In this document: one piece after another, positions 20,900-32,352 of the stretch | Layout: each line of letters opens with the position of its first letter | How positions within the stretch are numbered: the stretch's first letter is position 1 | Assembly: GCA_944739405.2 (NCBI GenBank) | Contig: OX123192.2 | Coordinates: forward strand, 50,148,486 to 50,212,485 | DNA from: Euclidia mi | Taxonomy: Eukaryota > Arthropoda > Insecta > Lepidoptera > Erebidae | Length of the DNA: 64,000 nucleotides | Direction: 5' to 3' | Translations under genes and position numbers: made by a program | Notes under the pieces: model-generated | The model's database searches: none | Told to the model about the DNA's origin: nothing | Seen by the model: the letters and a program-made list of their open reading frames with translations, nothing else

Positions 20900-21095
20900 T
20901 AGGGTCCCAAGTCAACCTCATCTGCAAGTGGTGCACCTGCCGATTAACAGACGAGGCTCTGGCAAACAAAATATCCCGATAACGGCAATAGGCTCGCCAC
21001 CTATTACGTGGGATCAAAACAGTGGCGAAAAGTGGGCGTTTAATATGCCTCTGCCTACCCCTTCGAGGAAACAGGCGTGAGTCTATGTATGTATA
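20900..21095 (+). repeat. SINE family D
   Basis: Contains 'gataacggcaataggctcg', 'cacctattacgtggga' and the tail 'ctgcctaccccttcgaggaa' 'acaggcgtgagtctatgtatg'. The same order appears in the more complete minus-strand copy at 53590-53828. The tail equals the end of the LINE at 20200-20640. Confidence 0.65.
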
Positions 21096-21794
21096 TTTTC
21101 TCCTGAAACATATGGAAGAATAAGGTGTGGTGTTCCTCCAAGGTGACGATTAACCGGGTCCAAGGATCCTTTCTCTAATTGGAGGAACTTTATACCTTCA
21201 CATGCCATATGCAGTGGGCTGCAACACTGTCTTACTTATTTGTTAAATTTCTTTATCATATTTGTTGCAGCTGTTTATTATCCTTCAATAAATAAAATAA
21301 AATATTACAGTCGATTCTTGTGCCCAATAGTTTCGTCAATGCCTTGTCTCAGTCAGTCGGTAACGGAAGACTTTAATATAAAATTGATTCCATTATGTTA
21401 AACTGAATTTTCTTAAATTAATTTTTCTTATCCTGCTAGCTAAGTAAAGGGGAATTACAAAACGAACAACGAAAAATACTTAGCGACTGATGATGAGATA
21501 CTATTTTAATAACTTGAGCAGTATCAATTTGAGTAAGCAAAAAAATAACTAAACAAACGACGAATATTGATTAATAATAAAATCTCGAACGAGCGTACTA
21601 AAGGTGGATTGTGATTAAAACCATTTCAAAAATTAAAATTCTAGCCGTGCGACTAAATTACTAGGTAAGCGACTAATAAAACAGAGTGGGCAATAGACAC
21701 GATTTTTCCAAGTGAGGTTTTACATAACGAACTACTAAAAAATTCACTTTAAGCAAGATTTTCTAAGCTGCCTTATTAGTGCTTATTGTTTACT
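21096..21794. other. No gene seen
   Basis: AT-rich. Around 21330-21370 lies a remnant ('cttgtctcagtcagtcggtaacgg') resembling the end of the repeat also found at 26412-26630 and 63110-63318. No exon or RNA gene is visible. Confidence 0.35.
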
Positions 21795-22035
21795 GATACT
21801 GTGTGGTGACGGATTAAGAATACGAAATGTCACCACCCCATATCATCCCATGGGTGTCGTGAGAGCCGGCAGAGGGAGCATATTATGCAGAGAACAATAC
21901 TGCAAGAGAAGGAAAACTTGATACAAACCCTATACCAACCCGTTAGGCCAGCGTGGTATAGTAGGCCAATTCCTCCTTTCAAAGGAGAGGCCTAGTCCAG
22001 CAGTGGACTGTTACAGGCTGATGATGAATGTTTAC
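21795..22035 (+). repeat. SINE family B, well-preserved copy
   Basis: Runs from 'tgtgtggtgacggattaaga' through 'ccaccccatatcatcccatg', 'aaaccctataccaacccgtt' and 'gaggcctagtccagcagtgg' to a TGATGATGAATG tail. It is the mirror partner of the copy at 5187-5421 with few differences, so this family was active relatively recently. Confidence 0.75.
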
Positions 22036-22132
22036 TGATATTTTATTTGGGGTCTTATGTTTTCTGTTTTGATTCGATTTTCCATGAAAATTACCAATTG
22101 CTTGATAAGAGCGAATCGATTGGCGGCGGGGC

Positions 22133-22191
22133 GACAAATCGATGCAGTCAGATGAGCGGCGACTCTGCTCATCTGACTGCATCGATTTGTC
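22133..22191. repeat. Perfect 25-bp hairpin
   Basis: The arms 22133-22157 and 22167-22191 are exact inverted copies, separated by 9 bases. The sequence is not AT-simple and includes 'atcgatgcagtcagatgagc'. No gene context is visible. Confidence 0.8.
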
Positions 22192-22914
22192 TGCTGCGTC
22201 AGCTGACGATGAAAATCACGATCTACCTATTTATTTCTTAAAATAATCTCATTCACTCGGGAAACTTAATGGGTTATGTTAGGTTTTCTTGTGATGTGTA
22301 TATCCAAAAATAGTTGGAAAAGAAAAAGGTAAAAGTAGTTGACGGAGCCCTGCGAAGCGTCTTATTTGATTTAGTTTTTTGTTCATTTGATTTAAGTAAA
22401 TGCATATTGTTTTTTTTTGTGATACATTGTTTCATTTAATTACCTACCCTTAAATAATTAAATTTTCATGAAAAATTGAGCTCATAGTACTTTGCTCATT
22501 ATAGTATTTTTCAAATTAGTTTGTCTATTCGAAACACTTCAAATGCCGCTCAGTATAAACAAATCATTTTGTCAAATATTGAAAAATGCAGGACGTAATG
22601 TTGACACTTAAACAAATATTAAATCGCTTAAAGAATATGAAGCTTCGCATTTTGTATTTTAAGTAACTCAAATGAATGTTTGTTAGTTGCTATTCTGTTG
22701 ATTTCTCATCATTCAAAGTCAGTCGCTCACTTAGTAATATTATAACATATATTAATTATTTTTGTCACTTAAAACTTTAATTTACAGTCACTCCAATAAA
22801 AACTACCCCTAAGTTAATCTTTCCTACATTTTTATTTATTTATTCATTGAGGGACAAAAAAATAGTTACATGTTCAAATGTTACAAATAATTACTTATGC
22901 TAAATTATTCAACA
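22192..22914. other. No gene seen
   Basis: AT-rich, lacks long frames and shows no recognisable repeat. It lies inside the proposed first intron of the gustatory receptor. Confidence 0.35.
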
Positions 22915-24250
22915 CTAGCTGATCCAGCGAACTCCGTATCGCCTTTTTAAGAGTTTTTATTTAATTCCCTTTTTTCCAAGCCTCTTTTCCAAAGTTACCA
23001 TTGACTTAGCGCTTAATCTATAAATCAGAGTCTATAAATGATGAACAAACCAACAAAGATTTTTATTTAATGTTGAATTCTCCATTCCTTAAAATATCGG
23101 AGACGATACCCATATCGACTTTAAAAAAAAACTCGTCCGCCATCTTTGATTTCCTATCCGCCATCTTCGATCACGAAATAGATGTTGTATTTGGATTCAC
23201 CACCCTTTTAACATCAGAAACGATACACATATTGATTTAATAAAAAATCCCATCCGCCATCATTGATCACGAAATAGATAGTCTTTTTGAAATCCCCGTT
23301 CCTTAAAATATCGGAGACGATACCCATATTGACTTAAAAAAAATCCCGTCCGCCATCTTTGATTTCCTATCCGCCATCTTTGATCACGAAATAGATGTTG
23401 TATTTGGATTCACCATCCCTTTAAACATCGGAGACGATACCAATATTGATTTAAAAAGAAAATCCCATCCGCCATCTTTGATCGCGAAATAGATGGTATT
23501 TTTGAATTTCCCATTCCTTAAAATATCGGAAACGATACCCATATTGACTTTAAAAAAAATCCCATCCACCATCTTTGATTTCCTATTCGCCATATTTGAT
23601 CACGAAATAGATATTGTATTTGGATTCTCCATCCCTTTAATCATCAGAGACGACACCCATATTGATTTTTAAATTTTTACCATCCGCCATCTTTGATTTC
23701 CCATCCACCATCTTGAATCACGAAACAGATGTTGAATTTGGATTCCCCATCCCTTTTAACATCGCAGACGATACCAATATTGATTTTTTAAATATTTTCC
23801 CATCCGCCATCTTTGATTTCCCATCTGCCATCTTTGATCACGAAATATATGTTGTATTTCGATTCCTCTCACACCCCTTAAAATATCGAAGGCGATACCC
23901 ATATTGATTTTTAAAATTTTCTCACCCGCCATCTTTGATTTCCCGTCCGCCATCTTGGATCATTAAATAAATTTCATATAGCGTCCCGAAAATCTCGAAA
24001 ACGATACCCATATAGATTGTATCCTATTCGTTTAGCCTTTTTTTGCCTTTGACCTATCTCTCCCTTCTCCTTTGCCCATTTTATTATTTTTGTCTGGCCC
24101 CTAAAAGTTGTGGCGTAAATTTGTATAGCCTATAGCCTTTCGGCATAATTTGGCTATCATAGGCAATAACATTTTTTAAAATCCGACTGCTAGTTCCTGA
24201 GATTAGCCGACATTATCTTTTAGCCTTTTTAGCCTTTTGCCCGGCCTCAA
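22915..24250. repeat. Repeat element enclosing the tandem array
   Basis: Starts near 'actagctgatccagcgaact' and ends around 'atccgactgctagttcctga' 'gattagc', a type of boundary I associate with retroposed 3' ends in Lepidoptera. The centre is the tandem array at 23095-24010. No protein-coding domain is visible. Confidence 0.4.
23095..24010. repeat. Tandem array, about nine units, alternating 118 and 97 bp
   Basis: The marker 'cgatacccat' (or a close variant) occurs at 23103, 23221, 23318, 23435, 23533, 23650, 23769, 23893 and 24002, with spacings of about 118, 97, 117, 98, 117, 119, 124 and 109. Every unit holds 'tccgccatctttgat', usually twice, and 'atcacgaaatagatgt'. Long open frames on both strands here arise from repetition of the units and are not genes. 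Confidence 0.85.
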
Positions 24251-24370
24251 AATTGCACCAAACGGATTGTTTTAAGTATTGCATTTATTTTTCTTTCAAT
24301 TAGTTTTTGTTTGAAATTGTAACTAGATTGAGAGAAAATATCTGTGTCCATAAAATGTGTGTTGTATGTA

Positions 24371-25292
24371 TCAACTAGATGGGTAAGGGGTGCCCGCCCG
24401 TGTCCCAGCGTTAGTTTTACATGTATCTATATGAAACAATCGTAATACTCGTGCTCCTCGCCGGAAAACAGTTCGAGGTACTATATAACACAACTTGTTA
24501 GTAAGGTCCAAGCAGTCAAATTTATTATTACATCTGCCATACAAGAACATTGTGCCAAGAAATAGACGCCTATGCTCCAAACTCATCATCATCATATTGT
24601 ATTGTTGAAGTAGACTGGCTTGGGGAATCTTTGAATGATTACATTTGTAATTGAGAAAACGCAAGCACTTCTTTTGTACAACTTCAAGTTTGTCAGTATA
24701 TTTGTGGTAGAGGAGTTTCCATATTCACTCGCGTAATCCAACTGTGATCGAATTAAAGTCTTTTAAAAAATAAAAAAGTATAGTGCCGCACAAAATCACT
24801 TGAGGATCGGACAACGAAACCATACATGCGAAAGGCTTTGTTTATGATAGTGTCTACGTGCATGTCAAAGTGTAAAGATGGGTCAAGCAAAATACCCAGG
24901 TCCCGGAATAGAATTGACGCGATTGAAGGTCATACCGTTAATAGAGTAATTAAAATTCAATTTGTTTTTATTTTTTGTAAATAATATCGTGTAAAATTTT
25001 TAGAGACTCAGAAATAGTCTGTTCTGATTACAGTAGGAATGGAGTCTATTAAGGTCATCTTGAAGAAGCCAACAGTCTTGTAACCATGTAGAATCATGGT
25101 TTATAAATTTTGATGTCGTCAGCGTACATTAAGATTTGGGAATTAATATCGTTTATTAATATAATAAAAAGTCGATGTCCCAAAATTGACCCCTGAGAGA
25201 CACCGGACTCTACAACCCTACAGTCTGACTCGAAGCCATTAATTACCATTTTCTGAGTTCTATTGTAAATATAAGAGACAAACCATGTAAGC
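24371..25292 (-). pseudogene. LINE reverse transcriptase, catalytic and C-terminal part
   Basis: From the BEL junction downwards: SGVSQGSILGHRLFI (about 25185), the catalytic YADDIKI (about 25120), and a degraded thumb; the C-terminal frame 24664-24371 contains SLEHRRLFLGTMFLYGRCNN, the usual Jockey-group C-terminal block. Several stops interrupt it. Confidence 0.7.
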
Positions 25293-25801
25293 TGGTAGCG
25301 CCATCTACCTTCCTATATATAACTAATCGCATCAAAATCAATCGTTCCACGTACAAATGTGAGCGATACCGTATTTCCGTCCCGCTCTCTCCCACTCCCT
25401 GGAAGAGGCACTGCCTTCGCCTGATTCGTCGACGCGATCGTGGACGCGAGTGATAGTCGAGAACATTCCTCCCGCTGAGAACGCCGTCTCGATACCGTAC
25501 CGCGCCGCACCGTTGTATGTGATTATATAAACCGCTCGCAAGTGGGAGTGACGGTGAATTGAAGTGTAAACAATCAGCTGCATCACGAAACACCAGGAGG
25601 AAAAGAAACGAAGAAGGCTGTATAAGGTAAGTGCCTTCCATCCTTGAAATATCCTATACCCACTCAATCACCTCCTCCCGTATCCATCTCCTCTTCCCTT
25701 ATTCCTTTCTAGGCGACCCAGAACTCGCCCTAATACAGTCCATTCTATTTATCCTTCCCAAGTCGCCTAGAACCCTACGGTTTCGGTGTAAAGCCGAGCC
25801 A
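25293..25801 (+). repeat. 5' LTR of BEL element
   Basis: 509 bp, TGGTAGCG...GAGCCA. It contains a TATA-like 'gattatataaacc' (about 25521-25533) that could serve as a promoter, and an intron-like pair of splice signals (donor at 25627, acceptor ending at 25712). The minus-strand open frames of 65-132 codons inside it recur in the 3' LTR only because the LTRs are duplicates. Confidence 0.95.
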
Positions 25802-26126
25802 TTTTTTTGATCCATACGAGTCGGATTCATTTACGTTTTATACGTTATACCGCTATACCTAGGCAGTTATAGCACCTAGCTATACTCCTAATATATTCAC
25901 ATAACCGTCACATGGTTATTTCCGCCCGCATTAGTAGGTAAACTTTTATGTAGCTACCTACTTATTAAATTATTATTTCTGCAACTATCATAGTTGTCTT
26001 ATAAATCTCATATTTCAATCAACTTTTATTTCCTCAGCTCTAAAGTGTTGCCTACTTAGGTAAAATAATAGATACATTAGATATTCTTATTTTGTTTCGT
26101 TCTCATTAGCTTATACTTACGTAAGC

Positions 26127-26411
26127 ATGTCACAACAAAAGAAGTCACGCGTGTCGGAAGACAAAGAGATGACAATCTTAGAAGCAAAACGCAATATTTT
26201 ATTTGAGCGCATTCAAAATATCTATGAACGATCAAAAACCGCATCTATGTCTGACAGTAATAGCGAAACATTTCTCAGTTATTGTACAACAGTAGATAGT
26301 ATTCGAACAGATTTTCATAAGTTGTTAGACGATTATAACGCAAGATTACTTTCTATCAATCCTGATGAAAAACCGAACTATCAGGCGTATACCTCATTCG
26401 AAGATCTTTAT
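26127..26411 (+). pseudogene. BEL gag, N-terminal part
   Basis: ATG at 26127 opens a frame beginning MSQQKKSRVSEDKEMTILEAK and continuing with a helical, charged region until a repeat insertion at about 26412. The downstream gag at 26646 is in the same frame (both coordinates are multiples of three). It is the matrix-like start of the structural polyprotein. It is the first in-frame ATG after the 5' LTR, and that is why I chose it. Confidence 0.8.
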
Positions 26412-26630
26412 TGTATTACTAGAGGACGCCAGCGGCTTCGCACGCACATATTTTCGAATTTCCCGTTTTGCCCGATCCCGTGGGAATTTCGGGGAATCCC
26501 GTCTTAGTGCACCCCTACGGTCCCCAAGAAACATATATGCTAAATTTCAGCTTCTTGCGCCGAGTAGTTTCGGCTGTAGCTTGTCTGTCAGTCAGTCAGT
26601 AACGCAAGGATTTTATATATTAAGATTAAG
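26412..26630 (+). repeat. Retroposed repeat inserted in gag
   Basis: About 220 bases, nearly the same as 63110-63318: shared 'gatcccgtgggaatttcggg', 'tagtgcacccctacggtccc', 'gtttcggctgtagc', 'tctgtcagtcagtcagtaac' and the end 'ttttatatattaagatta'. It starts 'attactagaggacgccagcg'. It breaks the gag frame by adding stops. The matching copy elsewhere shows that it is a separate dispersed family which inserted after, or travelled with, this BEL copy. Confidence 0.8.
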
Positions 26631-26645
26631 CGTATACAATCGCAA

Positions 26646-29600
26646 TTGGAGGGTAAATGTTCGGCAGAGCCCGTTGTCCGCAAACCGAGATTACCGCCAA
26701 TCGAGATTATGTCGTTTGATGGAGATATACGAAATTGGCCGTTATTCTATGCAAGTTTTAAGTCTACAGTGCACGATAATGGTTCTCTGACAGATGCTGA
26801 CAGGTTGTACTATTTAATAGGTAAACTGTCACCGAAGGCCCAGTCCGTATTTGCAGGTGTCACACCCAGTGCTGAGAATTATCAGGTCATATTTCAGTCA
26901 CTACTTGACAGATATCAAGACACGCGCGTTCTAGCGTCTACGTACTTTGACCAAGCTTTAAATCTCAAACCGTCCAGCAACGCGTCTGTCTCGAATTTCC
27001 AGCTGTTTATTGATAACTTCGTAACCGCGGTTAATTCTCTTAGGAATTTAAAATTAGAAGATCTTTCCGACTTTATGTTGCTTCAACTCGCTTTAAAAAA
27101 GTTTGACACTGATACAATTCGCGCATTCGAGATGACGGAACGCAATAATAAAATACCTATCTTGTCTACACTAGATAGTTTTATTTCGTTCATCAAAGAT
27201 CAGTGTCGAATATTTCATAATACGCAGTCTGGTTCACCTGGCCCGTCTAACACTAACAACAACAAACAAAGGTTGAATAAATCGCGAAATAGTAATAATA
27301 ACTCAGTCCCTAATCCACAATCTTACGTAACATGTTCGGAATCTAATAGTAATAATTCACAGAAGTGTCTGTGCAGTAATATAGTGCACGACCATTACTA
27401 TAAGTGTCCCACCTTTAATGATTTAAATCCAATTGCTCGTTTTAAAAGCGTAAAAGATAACAAAGCTTGCATTAATTGCTTAAGCATAAAACATAAAACG
27501 AGTAATTGTTCCAGTAGAACGAGATGTCGCACGTGTAAACAAAAACATCATACACTGTTACATTTTGATAAAAATAACCGGTTGTCAAGTCAAGCCGCTA
27601 ACCTTGACACACTCACGCAAGTGCAGAACACGGTAGCTGCGCCTTCCACGCCTCGCAATAATGAGATATCGTTGTGTACGACATCCATTGCGCGGGCGGC
27701 ACGCACGCGCGGACGGCCTTCGCGCGCTTGTAGTGATCAGAGCAGTGCTAGGCCGCCATGTATGGCGTCTAAGACTGTTCTGTTAGCGACAGCGCAAGTT
27801 ATCATATATGATGTCAATGGGTCGCCGCACATGGTACGTTGTCTGCTAGATAGCGCATCTCAGACCAATTTAATAACGTTAGAATTGTTCAAACGCCTCG
27901 GATTATGGAATAACTTTAAAAATACGAACTCAATAATCCGAGGGATAGGCGGATCAGAAAAACATTGCAAAGGTTCCGTAGATATTAAAATACATTCGCG
28001 TTTTAATAGGGACATTAATTTTAACATTTCTTCGCTTATCGTGGAACGTATTACAGACACGTTGCCAAACGCTAATGTGGACGTGTCGCTCCTCACACAT
28101 CTCGTGTCATTACCACTAGCGGATTCGGAGTTTGCGAATCCGGCAGACATTGATGTTTTGATCGGAGCCGCAATATTCCCGCACTTGCTACTTACTAAAG
28201 TGGTACGTAGTGAGCAAAATAACTTACCGCCCGCTATTGAGACGGTATTCGGGTATGTAATTATGGGTACCGTACCTACATTACATACTTCTCAATACGT
28301 TACGTCTTGCTGTTGTTCTGTTCTTCAAGAAAACAATATTGACTCTCTTCTCAAGCGGTTTTGGGAGCTTGAAGAGGTAACCGCACCGCCCTCGATGAGC
28401 CATAAAGATCTCGAGTGTGAAGAACATTTCCGCGCTACCACTGTTCGTGACGACAGTGGCAGATACGTTGTGGCGTTGCCATTCTGTGGTGACCCTTATT
28501 CGTTAGGCGACTCGTACGCTGCTGCGCTCAGACGTTTCCATTGTTTGGAACATAAACTTGATGCATCACCTAAGTTACGCAGCGCCTATAATGACGTCAT
28601 TCGTGACTACATAGATAAAGGTTTTTTGAGTGTAGTTGTAAACAACGAGGGCAACTCTCTGCCCTCATATTATATCCCGCATCACGGCGTAGTTCGCGAA
28701 GATAAAAACTCTACTAAACTTCGTGTAGTTTTAGACGCTAGTTGTAAGACTACATCGGGTCAGTCGATTAATGACATTTTGCATGCCGGCCCCAATCTAC
28801 AGGGTGATTTATTTAACATCATAATAAAGTTTCGTCTTTTCCAAATCGCTCTGTCAGCTGATTGCCGCCAAATGTTCCTCAATATCGGCGTTCGCGAATC
28901 TCACCGTAGATTTCAACGGGTCTTTTATCGTTTTGACAAGAAAGAACCTTTATCTGTGTATCAGTTCAATCGTGTTTGCTTTGGACTCAAGTCTAGCCCA
29001 TATCACGCGTAACGAGTTGTTCGCCAGTTGATCGCTGATGAAGGCGATCACTTTTCCGCCGCAGCGGCTGTTGCCACTTCCGCTTTGTACATGGATGACA
29101 TTGCCTGTAGTGTCATATCCGCTCCGCTAGCAATTTCGCTTTGTGAAGAGCTTATTCAGCTTTTCAAGCGAGGCCAGTTTGATCTTGTCAAATGGACAAG
29201 CAACTCTAAGGAGGTTCTCGCACGCATACCAGATTCTCATAAGACTTCTCCAGACATTGAGTTTGAGAAGTCTGTACCGCATAAGGTTCTCGGTTTACGC
29301 TGGGACAAATCCTGCGATAGTTTTCGGTTTGACGTCTCACCACCAGATGATAAGTGCACCAAACGCACTATGCTGTCCACAGTGGCTCGACTATGGGACA
29401 TAATGGGTTTTGTGGCTCCCACAATTTTGTACGCCAAGCTCTTGATCAAAGAGCTTTGGCGATCAAAGTGTGAGTGGGATGAAACACCTCCTGACCATAT
29501 TGTCGCCGCTTGGGGCCAGTTTTGTATTGAGCTTACCGCGCTCAATCAAGTTACTATTCCGCGTCATCTTGGGTTGGTAGATGGATGTACCATCAACTTG

Positions 29601-31628
29601 ATAGGTTTCGCTGACGCCAGCGAGCGTGCTTACGGCGGAGTCGTATATCTGCAAGTCCGCATTGGTTCTAACTACTCGGTGCAGTTAGTTTGTGCCAAGT
29701 CTAAGGTCTCGCCTGTTAAAACCGTTTCAGTTGCGAGACTGGAGTTGTGCGCGGCCCTTCTGCTGTCTCAGTTGCTCCGCAAGGTTCAAGACACAGTTTT
29801 GTCCCACTACCCCATTAATAAATTATACGCATTTTCCGACTCCAAAGTAGTGCTCGCTTGGATTCATTCTTCTCCTCATCGCTGGCAGACTTTTGTCGCC
29901 AACCGCGTTAGCAAATTGATTGAACTGGTTCCTGCTACTTGTTTCTATCACGTCGCGGGTATTGAGAACCCCGCAGATTGCTTGTCTCGTGGTGTCACTC
30001 CACTTAATCTTCTGCATCATCCATTGTGGCGTCGTGGACCTTCTTGGATCTCCCATGATCCGTCAGAATGGCCCATGCAACCCTTTGACCACAGTGCAGA
30101 AGACGGAGATGTACCCGAGCGGAAGTCTGTTTCTTATTCCGTGATTGCTGAGGTTGCGGAGTCTCCCATCTATGCACTCGCACTACGCATGTCATCGTGG
30201 TCTAAGTTACTCCGCGCCATCGTTTATGTCTATAGGTTTCTTAGGCACCTACCTAATGAGACTTTTGTATCAAGTACTGATCTGAAATTCGCAGAATGTA
30301 AGTTACTACGAGCTGTACAAGCTGTTCATTTTAGTAACGACATTCAAAATTTAAAGGACAATGTACCTTGTTCTCCCGCTATCCTTAGACTTAAGCCGTT
30401 TCTCGATGAACATGGCGTCATACGCGTCGGGGGTCGTCTGTCAAATTCGGATGAACCTTATAACTACAAACATCCTTGTATTCTGCCGCGACATGATCAT
30501 GTTGTCGACCTTCGTGTTGATTTTTATCACAAGAAGCACCTCCATGCCGGTCCGGAGTTGCTTATGTCCTTACTTAGGCATAAGTATTGGATTTTAGCCG
30601 CTCGACGAATAATTCGTCACAGAATACATAAATGTAACGTCTGTTTCAAATTTCGTCCGCGTCCGACTTTCCCTCCCATGGCCGATCTCCCTAGCCAGCG
30701 CGTCAACCAGGTTGCTAAAGCGTTTACACACACCGGTTGTGATTACGCAGGACCACTGCAGTATACGCCAGTGCGTGGTCGAGGTGTTAAAAGCCGTAAA
30801 GCCTGGCTATGTATTTTTACATGCTTAACGACGCGCGCTACGCATATTGAAGTTGCGACAGATTTAAGCACGGTGTCATTCCTGGCAGCCCTTAAACGAT
30901 TTCTCTCACGGCGCGGCCCTATACAGTGTTTGTACACGGATAACGGCACTTGTTTTGTGGGCGCAGGCTCTTATTTACGCGACCTTTATAAGTTTCTCAG
31001 GGAAGAATATCGTACTCGTCTTCAGGAGGAACTTTCCATAAATCATATCGACTGGAAGTTTATTCCACCAGCATCACCGCATTTCGGTGGATGTTGGGAA
31101 AGCATGGTCAAAGTAATTAAAACGCATCTCTTCAAGGTTGTAGGTCAACAGATCCTCTCTTACGAAGAGCTTTTAACTGTCCTTGCACAAGTCGAGGCAC
31201 TGATCAACTCGCGTCCGCTCACGGCATTGAGTAGTGACCCTGCAGAACCATCCGCGTTAAGCCCTGCACATTTTCTGAATACAGTGCCATTATCGTCATT
31301 TCCGGCTCCTGAAGCAGACTCTTCAAGCTTGCTCCAGAGACATACTCTGCTGGATAAACTCGTGCAGTCGTTCTGGCGGCGCTGGCGTGCGGAATATCTA
31401 CACCAGCTTCAGGCTAGATCCAAGTGGAATAGTCCTGCATCCCCTATACAGGAGGGTACGTTGGTCGTCATAATACATGATAATGCTCCGCCGCTTTCAT
31501 GACCGTTAGCCATCGTAGAGAAATTGCATACTTCCAACGACGGTACAACTCGCGTTGTTACCGTGAAAACCGCCAAGGGGAGTTACGTGCGCCCTGTTGT
31601 ACGTCTCTGTCCGCTTCCAACTCAGTGA
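26646..31628 (+). pseudogene. BEL gag-pol polyprotein, two stop codons
   Basis: One frame from 26646 to a natural-looking TGA at 31626-31628, interrupted by TAA (29010-29012) in the reverse transcriptase and TGA (31500-31502) near the end of the integrase. In order: a gag segment with MSFDGDIRNWPLFYASF (DUF1759 type); zinc knuckles near 27470-27560 (CINC...HKTSNC and CRTCKQKHHTLLH); an aspartic protease with LLDSASQ (27845); reverse transcriptase with LRVVLDAS and catalytic YMDD (29090); RNase H with FADASERAYGG (29610) and FSDSKVVLAW (29835); an H2C2 zinc finger (30530-30650); and an integrase core with TDNGTCFVG (30940) and INSRPLT. Proteins of this kind copy the RNA in cytoplasmic particles and insert the DNA. 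Base changes at just two codons separate most of it from an open frame, which agrees with the LTR similarity. Confidence 0.9.
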
Positions 31629-31843
31629 GATCTAGCCTGAAGTTGGACCTACCTCTTAGTTTAAGTATTTAGTTAGTAGTTTTCGCTATTATTGCGTTTG
31701 TAGTTTTCGCTAAAGTTAATTTAGATTAATTTTATTGTCATATCGCTGTCTTAGCCTATTGAGGGGTTATGCGGTAGTACACCCAACATAGCTAAGTTCA
31801 ATTCTATTTTTTTTAAAGGCAACCCTTTAGGGCCGGGGGGATA

Positions 31844-32352
31844 TGGTAGCGCCATCTACCTTCCTATATATAACTAATCGCATCAAGATCAATCGTTCCA
31901 CGTACAAATGTGAGCGATACCGTATTTCCGTCCCGCTCTCTCCCACTCCCTGGAAGAGGCACTGCCTTCGCCTGATTCGTCGACGCGATCGTGGACGCGA
32001 GTGATAGTCGAGAACATTCCTCCCGCTGAGAACGCCGTCTCGATACCGTACCGCGCCGCACCGTTGTATGTGATTATATAAACCGATCGCAAGTGGGAGT
32101 GACGGTGAATTGAAGTGTAAACAATCAGCTGCATCACGAAACACCAGGAGGAAAAGAAACGAAGAAGGCTGTATAAGGTAAGTGCCTTCCATCCTTGAAA
32201 TATCCTATACCCACTCAATCACCTCCTCCCGTATCCATCTCCTCTTCCCTTATTCCTTTCTAGGCGACCCAGAACTCGCCCTAATACAGTCCATTCCATT
32301 AATCCTTCCCAAGTCGCCTAGAACCCTACGGTTTCGGTGTAAAGCCGAGCCA
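31844..32352 (+). repeat. 3' LTR of BEL element
   Basis: 509 bp and collinear with the 5' LTR without gaps. The four differences I see are A/G in 'atcaaaatc', C/A in 'accgctcgc' and two in the 'cattctatttatcc' stretch. The intron-like signals are conserved (donor 32178, acceptor ending at 32263). It is followed by the second TAAGC. Confidence 0.95.

Larger units (their letters stand above)
25293..32352 (+). mobile_element. BEL/Pao LTR retrotransposon, nearly complete
   Basis: 7060 bp. Two 509-bp LTRs start TG and end CA (25293-25801 and 31844-32352) and are flanked by the direct duplication TAAGC (25288-25292 and 32353-32357). The LTRs differ at four positions by eye (about 99.2% identical), so the insertion is young. 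A purine-rich tract with six Gs (31831-31843) precedes the 3' LTR. Inside is one gag-pol frame in the order gag, zinc knuckles, protease, reverse transcriptase, RNase H, integrase, typical of BEL/Pao. It is disabled by a 0.2-kb repeat in gag (26412-26630) and stop codons at 29010 and 31500. No env-like frame is visible. It lies inside a minus-strand LINE. Confidence 0.95.

Noticed and set aside
23384..23953. ORFs through the tandem array on both strands
   Set aside because: Produced by repetition of the unit; composition is simple and no domain is visible.
25243..25667. Minus-strand ORFs of 65-132 codons inside the BEL 5' LTR, repeated at 31827-32218
   Set aside because: They are conserved between LTRs only because the LTRs were copied from each other at insertion; there is no start or domain support.
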